A stretch of 64,000 bases of DNA, taken from NCBI RefSeq assembly GCF_963678635.1, contig NC_087064.1, positions 56,368,338 through 56,432,337 of the forward strand, written 5' to 3'. The notes beneath the pieces were generated by a model, which had not been told where the DNA came from, ran no database searches, and saw only the letters and a list, made by a program, of their open reading frames with translations. Source of the DNA: Symsagittifera roscoffensis (Eukaryota > Xenacoelomorpha > Acoela > Convolutidae). The position numbers were made by a program, and so were the translations under genes. Shown here piece after piece: positions 11,961 through 27,800 of the stretch (its first letter is position 1; each line of letters starts with the position of its first letter).

Positions 11961-13012
11961 TGCAAGTTTATGAACCCTGATTGTGATAAGGTTCCTTTTT
12001 TGAAAATGGCTGGGGCTTATATTCTTTCGCCTTACTCTTTTTATGTATCGCCGTTTGAGGAGTTATACTAGAGTTATATGCTTTATACTTTTCAGGAGGG
12101 GTCGGATGTGAAAGGGGTTGGGCGTCGTCGAGTTTTAAAATTTAAATTGTTATGACCTTAATTTTTCATGGTAATTACGAATAGTGAACGTAATGAAAAG
12201 GCTTAAAATGGTCTTGGTAATTTTGTTGGTTTTTTTTTAGTAAAAAGTCCTAAATTTTGTTCACGCTTATTTTTGATTTTTCGTGCTTTGATTTTTGGTT
12301 TCTTTTCAAGTTTAGTTCATTTCTTTTGTTAAAGGGAAGGTAAACTCCACTATTGAACAGCGAAATTGTAAAGGTAGTGAAAAACGTGATTGACTTCTAG
12401 TTTCGAAACTGGAATATAAAGTTCAGATTTCCCAGCTCAAATTGGGTTAATTTTATCAAAAAAGCACCAATCATAAACCAATGAAGTTCAAAGAGTTTTA
12501 TGGACAACTTGTAAAAGGGTATTTTTGGGTTAGCAAATTGTATAACAAATTCATCTGAATCTTCGATAGCTTAGCTGATAATAATTGCATGTTTGAAGAT
12601 GCAAAAGCCTAGGTTTGAATCTGGCCAGAACTAGTTTTTTTTTCAATTGGTAAATGTTCCGATTTAAAAAGTCTTTTTTGTCTGACTTGCCTTTTCGCGG
12701 ATTTTACTGAGCTGTAATCAAATTTCATTGTAATTGAAATAGTTTTTTTCAGTTATTTGTAGTTTTGCTGAATCTTGTCTTTTTTTTCGGGCGAGAAATT
12801 TTTTTTACCTCAAGTTTTTCGACTTATGTTTTATCGCCTTAGTGGCCTAGTGTTGTGTTGGGAGTCAAGTATTTATTTTATTTGATAAATTCAATTGCAG
12901 TGAATAATGTTTTTTGTGCTAACTGAAAGTTTATTTGCTGTCTTAGAATTTTGTTAATCTGCTCACTTTTGTCGGCTTATTTCCCGCAGAACTGTCTTTT
13001 TTGAAGGTTCCA

Positions 13013-13260
13013 GGGGCGGATTTTAGGGCGGACGCCCCCTCCCCCCTCAGGGATTCGACACCCTGCCGACCCAAACGGTCCCCCCTTTGGTACTTTTTAA
13101 GAAATCCATTTTTGACCGGCCGACCCTAAAATTTTTCTAAAGGCGCCTTTGGCGCCAATATTTACTAATTTTGAGCGGGGAGCGCGCGCCGAATAACGCA
13201 ATTTTTTGGTCAAAATTTTCCAAAATGTGCCTCAAAACGCCTTTGTTACTGATTTTTTCA
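13013..13260 (+). repeat. GGGGCGGATTT dispersed repeat, forward copy (duplicated at 16741-16988)
   Basis: Begins AGGGGCGGATTTTAGGGCGG and continues through CAGGGATTCGACACCCTGC, GACCGGCCGACCCTAAAAT and AGGCGCCTTTGGCGCC. The same order occurs at 18690-18910, and inverted at 24455-24595. Confidence 0.6.
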
Positions 13261-16200
13261 AAAATTTTGGAAGGTTCGGTTTTTAAACATACATTTGAAG
13301 CCTTTTTTCAGCTTGCGATAAGCAAGTGTTAGCAAATTGGAATACAGACTTTTTTCTGGTTAACCATTTCTTTAACTATTTGATTTTTTTGACGAAAAAA
13401 ATATTCGATTTTTTATTCTTCGGTTTCCCGATTCATCTGCAGAAAATCGTAGTCATTGTTTCTTTTGTTATTGAGAGGAAGTTTTGAGTTTTCTCTATGA
13501 GTTTTCTACATTTTTCTATACATTTTGCATCACGGTTGAAATTGTTGCGGTATAACTTTTCATTCAATCCTAACGACGTATTTTGATTTACCTAGTTTTG
13601 TTTAAACATTCGGCGAAATAAAAATTGTTGTCGAGTTATTTGCACGCAGTTTATCATGTGCAAGACGGTTGAAAAATCTCAAACACCATTAAATTATTTG
13701 CTGTGAAAGTGAAGCGGTTAGCTGTGCATGTAACACATATAATTGTGTAAAGACTAGTCCTAGAAATTGGGATAGAATAAATTGTCAATTTTTGCTTTGT
13801 TTTCTCTTTACCTGAGCCTCGCAATTAATACTGCAAGCTTAAAATGCAGGCAAAAGCTCTAAAACTAGGCGAAGATTAGTCAAATTTAAATCTAATTGTT
13901 CTGCCATCAAATTTTCTAACTGGATTTTTAAATGCAACCGAATCCAAAGTTGATCGGATAAATGATTACTTTAATATATAACATGATTTTTTTCCTGTAA
14001 ACAACTTAGTTAACTCTTTAACTTCGTTCGATTAAACTTCTATTATGGCTTCTAATCGTGAGCGTGGTCTAAGTTTTTTTTGTACCCAGTTTATGTCAGC
14101 GTCTGACTCGGAGTTTATATAAAGGTACCGCGACAACTCGCAAAAAAAGACAACTCGCGACAAAAGACAACTCGCAAATTTTAAGGAAAGCGACTACTTG
14201 CAAGTTTTTGAAGCTAAATTGGAAACTTTATATTCTCGGTTTAAGGTCGCCGGTAGGCGCGCTATGCGCGCGTCGCGGCTTTGCGGCGATAACCGGCTCT
14301 GAATTTTGTATAAAGTCCTACCCTATGTTGGCAAGCTCGCAACACGTTGGCGCGACTGCGGCGGTGAGCATATTGCGAAGTGTCTTTTAATTCGAGTTCT
14401 CTTTTCTTGCGAGTTGTCGCATTACGATATATAAAGTAATTTTGCAGAATTTACAGATTTTGTCACTAGCAAAGGACTTATAATTGGGAACGAGAATTTT
14501 TTCCATAAACATTTTTTTATAAGACTGTAAGAAATTGAACTTGCTTTTTCTTCGAGGCCTATTCGCACGTCGTCTACCGGTAATGCATGTGCCTTGAGAT
14601 CTGGCCTGGGGTCGATTAAATAGACTTTCCGAGCACTCCCAGAACAGTGTAAAGACCCTGCTTACCAAAATTTTGGCGCCGCTGGCTGAAAAAGAAATCA
14701 AAAAGCCGTTTTTGGGCCAATTTTTGAAAAATTGCGTTTTGTGGGCTTGGCTTGCGTTCCCTCTCGAAATTAGTATATATTGGAGCCAAAGGCGCCTGTA
14801 GAAAAATTTTAGGGTTGGTCGGCCTAAAATGGATGTAATAGAATAATACCAAAGGGAGACCCTTTGGCTGGAGAGAGGGTGAAATCACTGAAAGGCGGAG
14901 GCTTCCGCCCCACTACCACCCCTGTAAGCTATACCTTTTTCAACATTCCTAATGGTGTTTTCCAGAAAATTTAATTTCAACAAATTTAGTTCCTCACTTT
15001 TATTTCATGAATGCTTGCGTGGTTTTCCAAGCAAAGCACTTCATTTTCAATAAACTCTACGAATTCAAAGCAATGATAGTATCCAAAGAAAATTGATTGC
15101 AATAGCTCCTAGAACGAGAACGAGATATCTTCGAATATAACCCAGCGAGTGTTTTTTGATGTAGGTTGAATGATTGTATGATGTATGATTCTTGCATTTT
15201 GTATGACTCTTGATGCATTGATTGTGATTTCGTTTTTAGTTTGGATTTTAATTTCAAATGCAGCTGTTGAAATTATACACGAGGAAATTCTATAGAAAAT
15301 GACAGAGAAGTACGTTTTGAAATTAAAATTCAGGACAGATACTTGATATTAAAATTCAGTTTGTGTGCTCTTGCGAGAGAAAATGACTTCTAATCGGGAA
15401 CATAACTTTTCCCCCGTAAATAACCTATCTTACAGATCTGTAAAAAAATCAGACTGGTTTTTATAAAGAGTGGGATTTGGCCTAGAGGTTGCTTAGGTTT
15501 TATATAAAAACAAGTGGTAAAGCGCGAGGTTTCGGATTCTAAGGTCCGTAGTTCGAACCTGTTTCTGGGAAAATTTGAGCTTGCAGACATTGGTTTGTCT
15601 GCTGATGTTTTGTCGGCTTAATTCCACTCATCTATTTTTTTTTCTGATTTCGCAATTTTTTCTGCAAAAGAAAATCGTTCTGTAATTTGCAAGTTTATGA
15701 ACCCTGATTGTGATAAGGTTCCTTTTTTGAAAATGGCTGGGGCTTATATTCTTTCGCCTTACTCTTTTTATGTATCGCCGTTTGAGGAGTTATACTAGAG
15801 TTATATGCTTTATACTTTTCAGGAGGGGTCGGATGTGAAAGGGGTTGGGCGTCGTCGAGTTTTAAAATCTAAATTGTTATGACCTTAATTTTTCATGGTA
15901 ATTACGAATAGTGAACGTAATGAAAAGGCTTAAAATGGTCTTGGTAATTTTGTTGGTTTTTTTTTAGTAAAAAGTCCTAAATTTTGTTCACGCTTATTTT
16001 TGATTTTTCGTGCTTTGATTTTTGGTTTCTTTTCAAGTTTAGTTCATTTCTTTTGTTAAAGGGAAGGTAAACTCCACTATTGAACAGCGAAATTGTAAAG
16101 GTAGTGAAAAACGTGATTGACTTCTAGTTTCGAAACTGGAATATAAAGTTCAGATTTCCCAGCTCAAATTGGGTTAATTTTATCAAAAAAGCACCAATCA

Positions 16201-18689
16201 TAAACCAATGAAGTTCAAAGAGTTTTATGGACAACTTGTAAAAGGGTATTTTTGGGTTAGCAAATTGTATAACAAATTCATCTGAATCTTCGATAGCTTA
16301 GCTGATAATAATTGCATGTTTGAAGATGCAAAAGCCTAGGTTTGAATCTGGCCAGAACTAGTTTTTTTTTCAATTGGTAAATGTTCCGATTTAAAAAGTG
16401 TCTTTTTTGTCTGACTTGCCTTTTCGCGGATTTTACTGAGCTGTAATCAAATTTCATTGTAATTGAAATAGTTTTTTTCAGTTATTTGTAGTTTTGCTGA
16501 ATCTTGTCTTTTTTTCGGGCGAGAAACTTTTTTTACCTCAAGTTTTTCGACTTATGTTTTATCGCCTTAGTGGCCTAGTGTTGTGTTGGGAGTCAAGTAT
16601 TTATTTTATTTGATAAATTCAATTGCAGTGAATAATGTTTTTTGTGCTAACTGAAAGTTTATTTGCTGTCTTAGAATTTTGTTAATCTGCTCACTTTTGT
16701 CGGCTTATTTCCCGCAGAACGGTCTTTTTTGAAGGTTCCAGGGGCGGATTTTAGGGCGGACGCCCCCTCCCCCCTCAGGGATTCGACACCCTGCCGACCC
16801 AAACGGTCCCCCCTTTGGTACTTTTTAAGAAATCCATTTTTGACCGACCGACCCTAAAATTTTTCTAAAGGCGCCTTTGGCGCCAATATTTACTAATTTT
16901 GAGCGGGGAGCGCGCGCCGAATAACGCAATTTTTTGGTCAAAATTTTCCAAAATGTGCCTCAAAACGCCTTTGTTACTGATTTTTTCAAAAATTTTGGAA
17001 GGTTCGGTTCTTAAACATACATTTGAAGCCTTTTTTCAGCTTGCGATAAGCAAGTGTTAGCAAATTGGAATACAGACTTTTTTCTGGTTAACCATTTCTT
17101 TAACTATTTGATTTTTTTGACAAAAAAAATATTCGATTTTTTATTCTTCGGTTTCCCGATTCATCTGCAGAAAATCGTAGTCATTGTTTCTTTTATTATT
17201 GAGAGGAAGTTTTGAGTTTTCTCTATGAGTTTTCTACATTTTTCTATACATTTTGCATCACGGTTGAAATTGTTGCGGTATAACTTTTCATTCAATCCTA
17301 ACGACGTATTTTGATTTACCTAGTTTTGTTTAAACATTCGGCGAAATAAAAATTGTTGTCGAGTTATTTGCACGCAGTTTATCATGTGCAAGACGGTTGA
17401 AAAATCTCAAACACCATTAAATTATTTGCTGTGAAAGTGAAGCGGTTAGCTGTGCATGTAACACATATAATTGTGTAAAGACTAGTCCTAGAAATTGGGA
17501 TAGAATAAATTGTCAATTTTTGCTTTGTTTTCTCTTTACCTGAGCCTCGCAATTAATACTGCAAGCTTAAAATGCAGGCAAAAGCTCTAAAACTAGGCGA
17601 AGATTAGTCAAATTTAAATCTAATTGTTCTGCCATCAAATTTTCTAACTGGATTTTTAAATGCAACCGAATCCAAAGTTGATCGGATAAATGATTACTTT
17701 AATATATAACATGATTTTTTTCCTGTAAACAACTTAGTTAACTCTTTAACTTCGTTCGATTAAACTTCTATTATGGCTTCTAATCGTGAGCGTGGTCTAA
17801 GTTTTTTTTGTACCCAGTTTATGTCAGCGTCTGACTCGGAGTTTATATAAAGGTACCGCGACAACTCGCAAAAAAAGACAACTCGCGACAAAAGACAACT
17901 CGCAAATTTTAAGGAAAGCGACTACTTGCAAGTTTTTGAAGCTAAATTGGAAACTTTATATTCTCGGTTTAAGGTCGCCGGTAGGCGCGCTATGCGCGCG
18001 TCGCGGCTTTGCGGCGATAACCGGCTCTGAATTTTGTATAAAGTCCTACCCTATGTTGGCAAGCTCGCAACACGTTGGCGCGACTGCGGCGGTGAGCATA
18101 TTGCGAAGTGTCTTTTAATTCGAGTTCTCTTTTCTTGCGAGTTGTCGCATTACGATATATAAAGTAATTTTGCAGAATTTACAGATTTTGTCACTAGCAA
18201 AGGACTTATAATTGGGAACGAGAATTTTTTCCATAAACATTTTTTTATAAGACTGTAAGAAATTGAACTTGCTTTTTCTTCGAGGCCTATTCGCACGTCG
18301 TCTACCGGTAATGCATGTGCCTTGAGATCTGGCCTGGGGTCAGAAATCTGGCTGGATCTTGTTTTTTTTTCGATGTTTTAGACATTTTTTCCGTGAAGTT
18401 ATCGCTTTTTTGCATATATTTTTTAAATTTTTGATTGAAAGTTGTAGATGTAGCCTCGTTGACTCTAGACGACGTTGGGTTCGTTTTTAGGTTTGGTTTT
18501 TTTTTTGTTATTGAGATTCGTTGTTACTTTAATTTGCCAACTCTGACTTGAATACTTTCCTTTTTTTGCTTGAATGGTTTCGGCGTATGATATATTCAAA
18601 TTTACTGATCCAGCAGTTTCTGGCACCGCCATTCATTGCAGGCATATCATCTGATCAATTTTCAAAATAGGTTCTATTTACTGAGCTGA

Positions 18690-18910
18690 GGGGCGGATTT
18701 AGGGGGTACGCCCCTTCCTCAGGGATTCGATCCCGTACCGACTCAAAGGGTCCCGCTGTGGTAATATTTCAAGGCATCCATTTTTTGACCGACCCTAAAA
18801 TCTTTCTATAAAGGCGCCAATATATACTAATTTTGAAGGGGGAGCGCGCGCCAAAAAAAAACACGCTTTTTTAATCAAAGTTTTCCAAAAACTGCCTTTG
18901 TCTTTTTTTT
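18690..18910 (+). repeat. GGGGCGGATTT dispersed repeat, diverged copy
   Basis: Same segment order as 13013-13260: GGGGCGGATTTAGGGGG, CAGGGATTCGATCCCGTACC, GACCGACCCTAAAATC, AAGGCGCC and GAGCGCGCGCC. It lies just upstream of ALKBH5. Confidence 0.6.
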
Positions 18911-19256
18911 TGAAAAATATTTGGGTCTTAATCGTGAATAGGGAGAGCTCAAAATATCCTATTGGTCGATCCAAATGAAGGTCGACAATTTTTTTTTTGA
19001 AAAAACTGGTAGTTGGAAGTATTAAACATGCAAGTGCTTAAGGTCTAATCACGGTATGCTTTGAAAAGTGCATCTCGGTCGTTTGACTTGTTTTCATGAA
19101 TTTTTGTAGCTGAAGTTACCTGGGTCGATCGAGCGTTAAGAATCGAACGAAAACTTTTGGCTACTTGAACTATGCTGCAAGCTCGATCGTTACTCTGTTA
19201 ACTATCGAACATTGTAGAGACTTTTTTTACCCAGAATTGGCCGTTGCAGATAAGAA

Positions 19257-19650
19257 ATGAGCCACAACAAACACCTTGCTGGTGAACAGAAACTTACTCC
19301 AAATCAAAAGTTTTTCGTCAATTTGACCCCCGAGCAAAGGTATGAAGAACTGAAAAAAATACACCCTGGAGTTCACACTGTTAAACTGTTTGACCCCGCG
19401 ACATGTTGTAAATTAGAAGAAAAGGTCGAAAAGGTGAAATCAAATGCTTTGGCAGGAAAGTATAAAAGGTTTACGTTTGATAAAGCCCCTCTGAGAAATA
19501 AGTATTTCTTCGGAGAAGGTTACACTTATGGATCTCAATTGGAGAAGAAAGGAGAGGGTAGTGAAAGACTGTTTCCGGAAGGAACTATTGACCCGATTCC
19601 GAAATGGATTTACAAGTACATCATTGCACCTCTCGAGGAAAAACAATTGG
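19257..19650 (+). CDS. ALKBH5: ALKBH5, exon 1: RNA N6-methyladenosine demethylase (residues 1-131 and first base of codon 132)
   Basis: ALKBH5 is an Fe(II)/2-oxoglutarate dioxygenase that removes N6-methyl groups from adenosine in mRNA in the nucleus. The exon starts at ATG 19257 and contains KAPLRNKYFFGEGYTYG, almost identical to the family's signature near the start of the catalytic domain, followed by RLFPEGTIDPIPKWIY. The start gives a short N-terminus, without the long disordered region of the vertebrate protein. The open frame runs on to 19712, but family alignment breaks after EEKQL. Splicing at the GTCGAA donor (19651) to the acceptor at 23010 gives [15 protein letters not shown], matching the family in phase 1. 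The resulting protein is about 320 residues, against about 394 in humans. Confidence 0.93.
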
Positions 19651-23579
<3,929 letters not shown>

Positions 23580-24840
23580 TGAAATATTATTTGGTGCTAA
23601 ATTTTTAGGAAGGCTAAAACAGCTTTCAAATCAAAATTCGTTATAAATTCTATTGGTTTTCTGTTTGTCCGATTTTGAGAATTTTGCTGAAAATTATTTT
23701 GTCTGTTTTTTTTTTAATTCTAGCTCTGTAAAAATATGAAGCACATATTGAATGCTATTAACAAGAATATTTGATCTTTCTATTCCCAATCTTTAGGGGG
23801 GTATTTTCATGTATTTCGTTGCAAATGCCTTTTTACAACTATGAACGTTGTGAAGACTCATATATAAGTCTTGATGATTTTTCTGTTTTTTTTTCAGGAG
23901 GAAGTCTTAATTTGTTCACGTTCAAATTGGATTTTTCGCTGTTTAGAACAAAGTGGATTTTGGTTTTTCACATTTCCCGTGTTCCAGTTTTATCATTTTT
24001 TGCCAACTTATCAAAAGAGTCATTTTGTGTCAATTTTTTTTGACAATCATAAATTTAGAGTTTTGTGGACATTTTTTTACTTTAAAGTTGACATTTTTGC
24101 AAAAACTAGTGAGGTATTTTGTTTCCTTGCGTTCATTGAATCATTTCCAACTGTCTGTTGGCTATCTTTAAATTCGGAAAAAGACTTACATTTTGTTAGC
24201 ATTCAATTTTCTGTTTTGATTGTTTAATTTTTAGTATATTTAGAAGAAAAAAAATTACGTGTGCCACCATAAGTCACAGCGAAATACAGCTCGCGCTTTC
24301 TGACGCAAAGGACAAAATTTAACAGAACAGATAACTCGTATAAAACTTGACTGAAATTTATATTTAATTTTTTTTATGAAATTGGCGGCCAAGTATCAAA
24401 TCTTCTATAGCGTCAAAGCTTTTTGATATGGATAAATTGTGATGGTTTTTATTAAGGCGCCTTTAGAAAAATTTTAAGGTCAGTCAGCCAAAAATGGATA
24501 TCTCAAAATAGTACAAAAAGGGTCGGCAGGGGGTCGAATCCCTGAGTGAGAGGACGTCCGCCCCCACCCCCGCCCCCAAATCCGCTACTGGTTTTAACTA
24601 AGATCGATTAATTGGATTTGATACTTTTCTATGGTGTTTATTGGGCTCTCTTCCGGTTTTGAGGTGTGTAACATATTTGTCATCCGAAAGTTTTTTCCAA
24701 TCTTCTGTTCTGGCGAATTGATCGTTTGTTAGTAGATTCCTTGTATCTGGTTTGAAATCTGGATCTTATCATCGGTTTCCCGTATTTTTCAATTTTTATT
24801 TTGAAATAACAGAGAAATTATTTGAATTGTTTGTTCTCTG
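23580..24840. other. Intergenic region with dispersed repeats
   Basis: 23870-24200 repeats the TCTTGATGA...TTTTTTCAGGAGGAAGTC type segment also found at 21715-21800 and 12205-12320. 24455-24595 is an inverted, truncated copy of the GGGCGGATTT family (AAGGCGCCTTTAGAAAAATT through CCCCAAATCCGC). No gene is seen. Confidence 0.5.
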
Positions 24841-27800
24841 AGCTTCTAGTACGAGCTTCAGTTATCTCTGATTAATTCAAGCAAGGTGTTGGGATCATGT
24901 TTTGATGTTATTTGAATCAAATGTATCATATCACTCCCCCTGGTGATAGCCAGGATTTTTCAGGTTTTATTTAAGGGACTTTGTGTGTTACGAGGTTCCT
25001 TCGGCAGGACTAGCTCACTTTTAATGGAATGTGGGGTTCGTGATTTTTTGTATGGTGAATTATCTAATTTTGGCCTACAATAATAGTCTGATTGATTTTG
25101 AGTCTGATTGATTATTTTGCTCATAAGCGTTTCGTTGATAAGTTGTCGTTCATTTTCAAGTTTTCTTTTTCTCCCGTTTTTGCTTTCTTAGCCGGAAGTG
25201 GTTGAACGCCGAAAAAAAGTCTCGGACTCGTTGCCGCCATTTTCTGGCTATATCACTGATTTCGTTGCTCAGATAAGTAGTTCTACTATTTTCTTGAAAA
25301 CTTTGTTTACATACTGCATTTTTCGGGTTTCGAATAAATTTGGAACTTATGGGTACGAGCTGCTGAATTGTTCGCAGCAGTCAAGTGTTTTAGAGATACT
25401 GGTATTTTCTTTGTTTTTCCGTTTGATTGTTCCGACCATTGAAAGGTGGAGGAACTTTGTTCGGTTTTTTTTATTGTTTTTTAAATCCGCTTCTACAAAT
25501 CATCAAAATGATTCGCGTGATTTATCTTATTCAAGCTCTTTCAGCCGCGATTCGAAAGACATTGGAATTTGTTTTAAAATTTGCTCCAGTGACGAGAGGA
25601 AACGGTTCGCTTTATGTCTAATTTCGAGCGAGCAGACCTGTAACAGGCTTTTAAAAATGCAACTTATAAAACTAACTTTTAACGAAATAAAAATTGTTCT
25701 CGAAGTTTGTTGTAGCGCCCCCTTTTCAGAAAGAATCAAAATTTTTTAAATCAAAGTTCTAGGTTTTCGCTTAGTCAATCTGAAGAAAAAACTATTTTGT
25801 AGTTTTGTATGAATAAGATCGGAACATTCTGTGCTATTTATGCAGCAACTGGCTCGTTCAGTTTCATGATTTGTCCGTGAAACAATAGGCGAAGTAAGCG
25901 AATGCCTGACCGCGCGTTCTGATATCTGTGATTTTAGTTGGTTATGATTAAATTGTTCTCTGAGCTTCTAGTACGAGCTTCAGGTATCTCTGATTAGTTC
26001 AAGCAAGGTGTTGGGATACTTTTTGGATGTAATTTGAATCAAATGTATCATATAACTCCCCCTGGTGATAGCCTGGACTTTTCAGGTTGTATTTAAAGGA
26101 TTTTTTAAAGATTATCTTACGAGTTAAGTGCAGGCTGTAGCTTTTTGTAGTTGACTTAATATACGGTCTTGTTTTTTTTGCTCGCAAATTTTTTTTTACT
26201 GCGAGGTGCCGCGTTACGAGGGTCCTTCGGTAGAACTAGCTCACTTTTAATGGAATGTTGGGTTCGTGATATTTTGTATGGTGAATTATTTGATTTTGGC
26301 CTACACTAATAGTCTGATTGATTTTGAGTCTGGTTGATTATTTTGCTCATAAGCGTTTTGTTGATAAGTTATCGCTCATTTTCAAGTAATCCTTTCGTCC
26401 CTTTTATGCTGTCTTAGCAGGAAGTAGTTGAAAGCACAAAAAAGAGTTTCGGACTCGTTTCCGCCATTTTCTCGCTATATCCCTGATTTCGTTTCTCAGA
26501 TAAGTAGTTCTACTATTTTCTTGAAAACCTTGTTTCCGTACTGCATTTTTCGGGTTTCGAATAAGTTTCGAATTTATAGTTACCGGCTGCTGAATTTTAA
26601 GTGCATCCACTGCTTCGTTGTTCACAGTAGTCAAATGTATCAGAGATAATGGTATTTTCTTTGTTTTTCTGTTTGATTGTTCCGACCATTGAAAGGTGGA
26701 GGAACTTTGTTTGGTTATTATAGTTTTTTTTTAAATCTGCTTCTACGATTAATCATCAAAATGAGTCGCGTGATTTATCTTATTAAAGCCTTTTCAGTCG
26801 TGATTCGAACGACTTTGGAATTTGTTTCGAAAAAAATCGCCCCGGTGACGGGAAAAAACGGTTCGCATTTTTTTGTCTAATTTCGAGCGACTAGAACGAG
26901 CGAGCAGGCCTGTAACAGGCTTTTAATAGTGCGCTCAACCGTAAACTTTCTTTTACCCAAATAAAAATTGTTCTCGAATTTTCTTGTAGCGCCCTCTTTT
27001 CAGAAAGAATCAAATTTTTTCATCAAAGTTCTAGGTTTTCGCTTAGTCAATCTGAAAAAATTTTGTAGTTTTTGTAGGAATAAGATTGGAACATTCTGTG
27101 CTAATTACGCAGCAACTGGCTGGCTTGTTCAGTTTTATGATTTGTCCCTGAAACAAGAGGCGAAGTAACGAAAGCCTGACCGCGCGTTCTGATATCTGTG
27201 AGTTTAGTTGGTTATGACTTATTTGTTCTCTGAGCTTCTAGTACGAGCTTCAGTTATCTGTGATTAATTCAAGCAAGGTGTTTGGATACTTTTTTGATCT
27301 TATTTGAATCAAATGTATGATAACACCTCCCCTGGTGATAGCCAGGAAATTTCAGGTCTTAATTAAGGGATTTTTTGTGTTACGAGGCTCCTTCGGTAGG
27401 ACTAGCTCATTTTTAATGGAATGTGGGGTTCGTGTTTTTTTTTGTATGGGGAATTATATGATTTTGGTCTACACTTATAGTCTGATTGATTTTGAGTCTG
27501 ATTGATTATTTTGCTCATAAGCGTTTCTTTGATAAGCTGTCGTTCATTTAAGTTTTCCTTTTGTCCCTTTTTTGCTTTCTTAGCAAGAAGTGGTTGAAAG
27601 CAGAAAAAGAGTCTCGGACTCGTTGCCGCCATTTTTCGCTATATCATTGATTTCGTTTCTCAGATAAGTAGTTCTACTATTTTCTTGAAAATCTTGTTTC
27701 CGTACTGCATTTTTTGGGTTTCGAGTAAGTTTTGAACTTATAGGTACGAGCTGCTGAATTGTTAGTGCATCCACTGCTTCTTTGTTCACAGCAGTCAAAT

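Larger units (their letters stand above)
10882..18341. repeat. ~3.73-kb tandem duplication (two copies)
   Basis: Copy 1 is about 10882-14609 and copy 2 about 14610-18338. Landmarks are exactly 3,728 bp apart (10883/14611, 11329/15057, 14208/17936). The copies differ by only scattered substitutions and homopolymer indels, so the event is recent. A GGTC microhomology is present at the left edge, the internal junction and the right edge. Open frames inside, such as 10888-11160 on the minus strand and 14208-14390, resemble no known protein and lie over dispersed repeats. No gene is supported within either copy. Confidence 0.92.
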
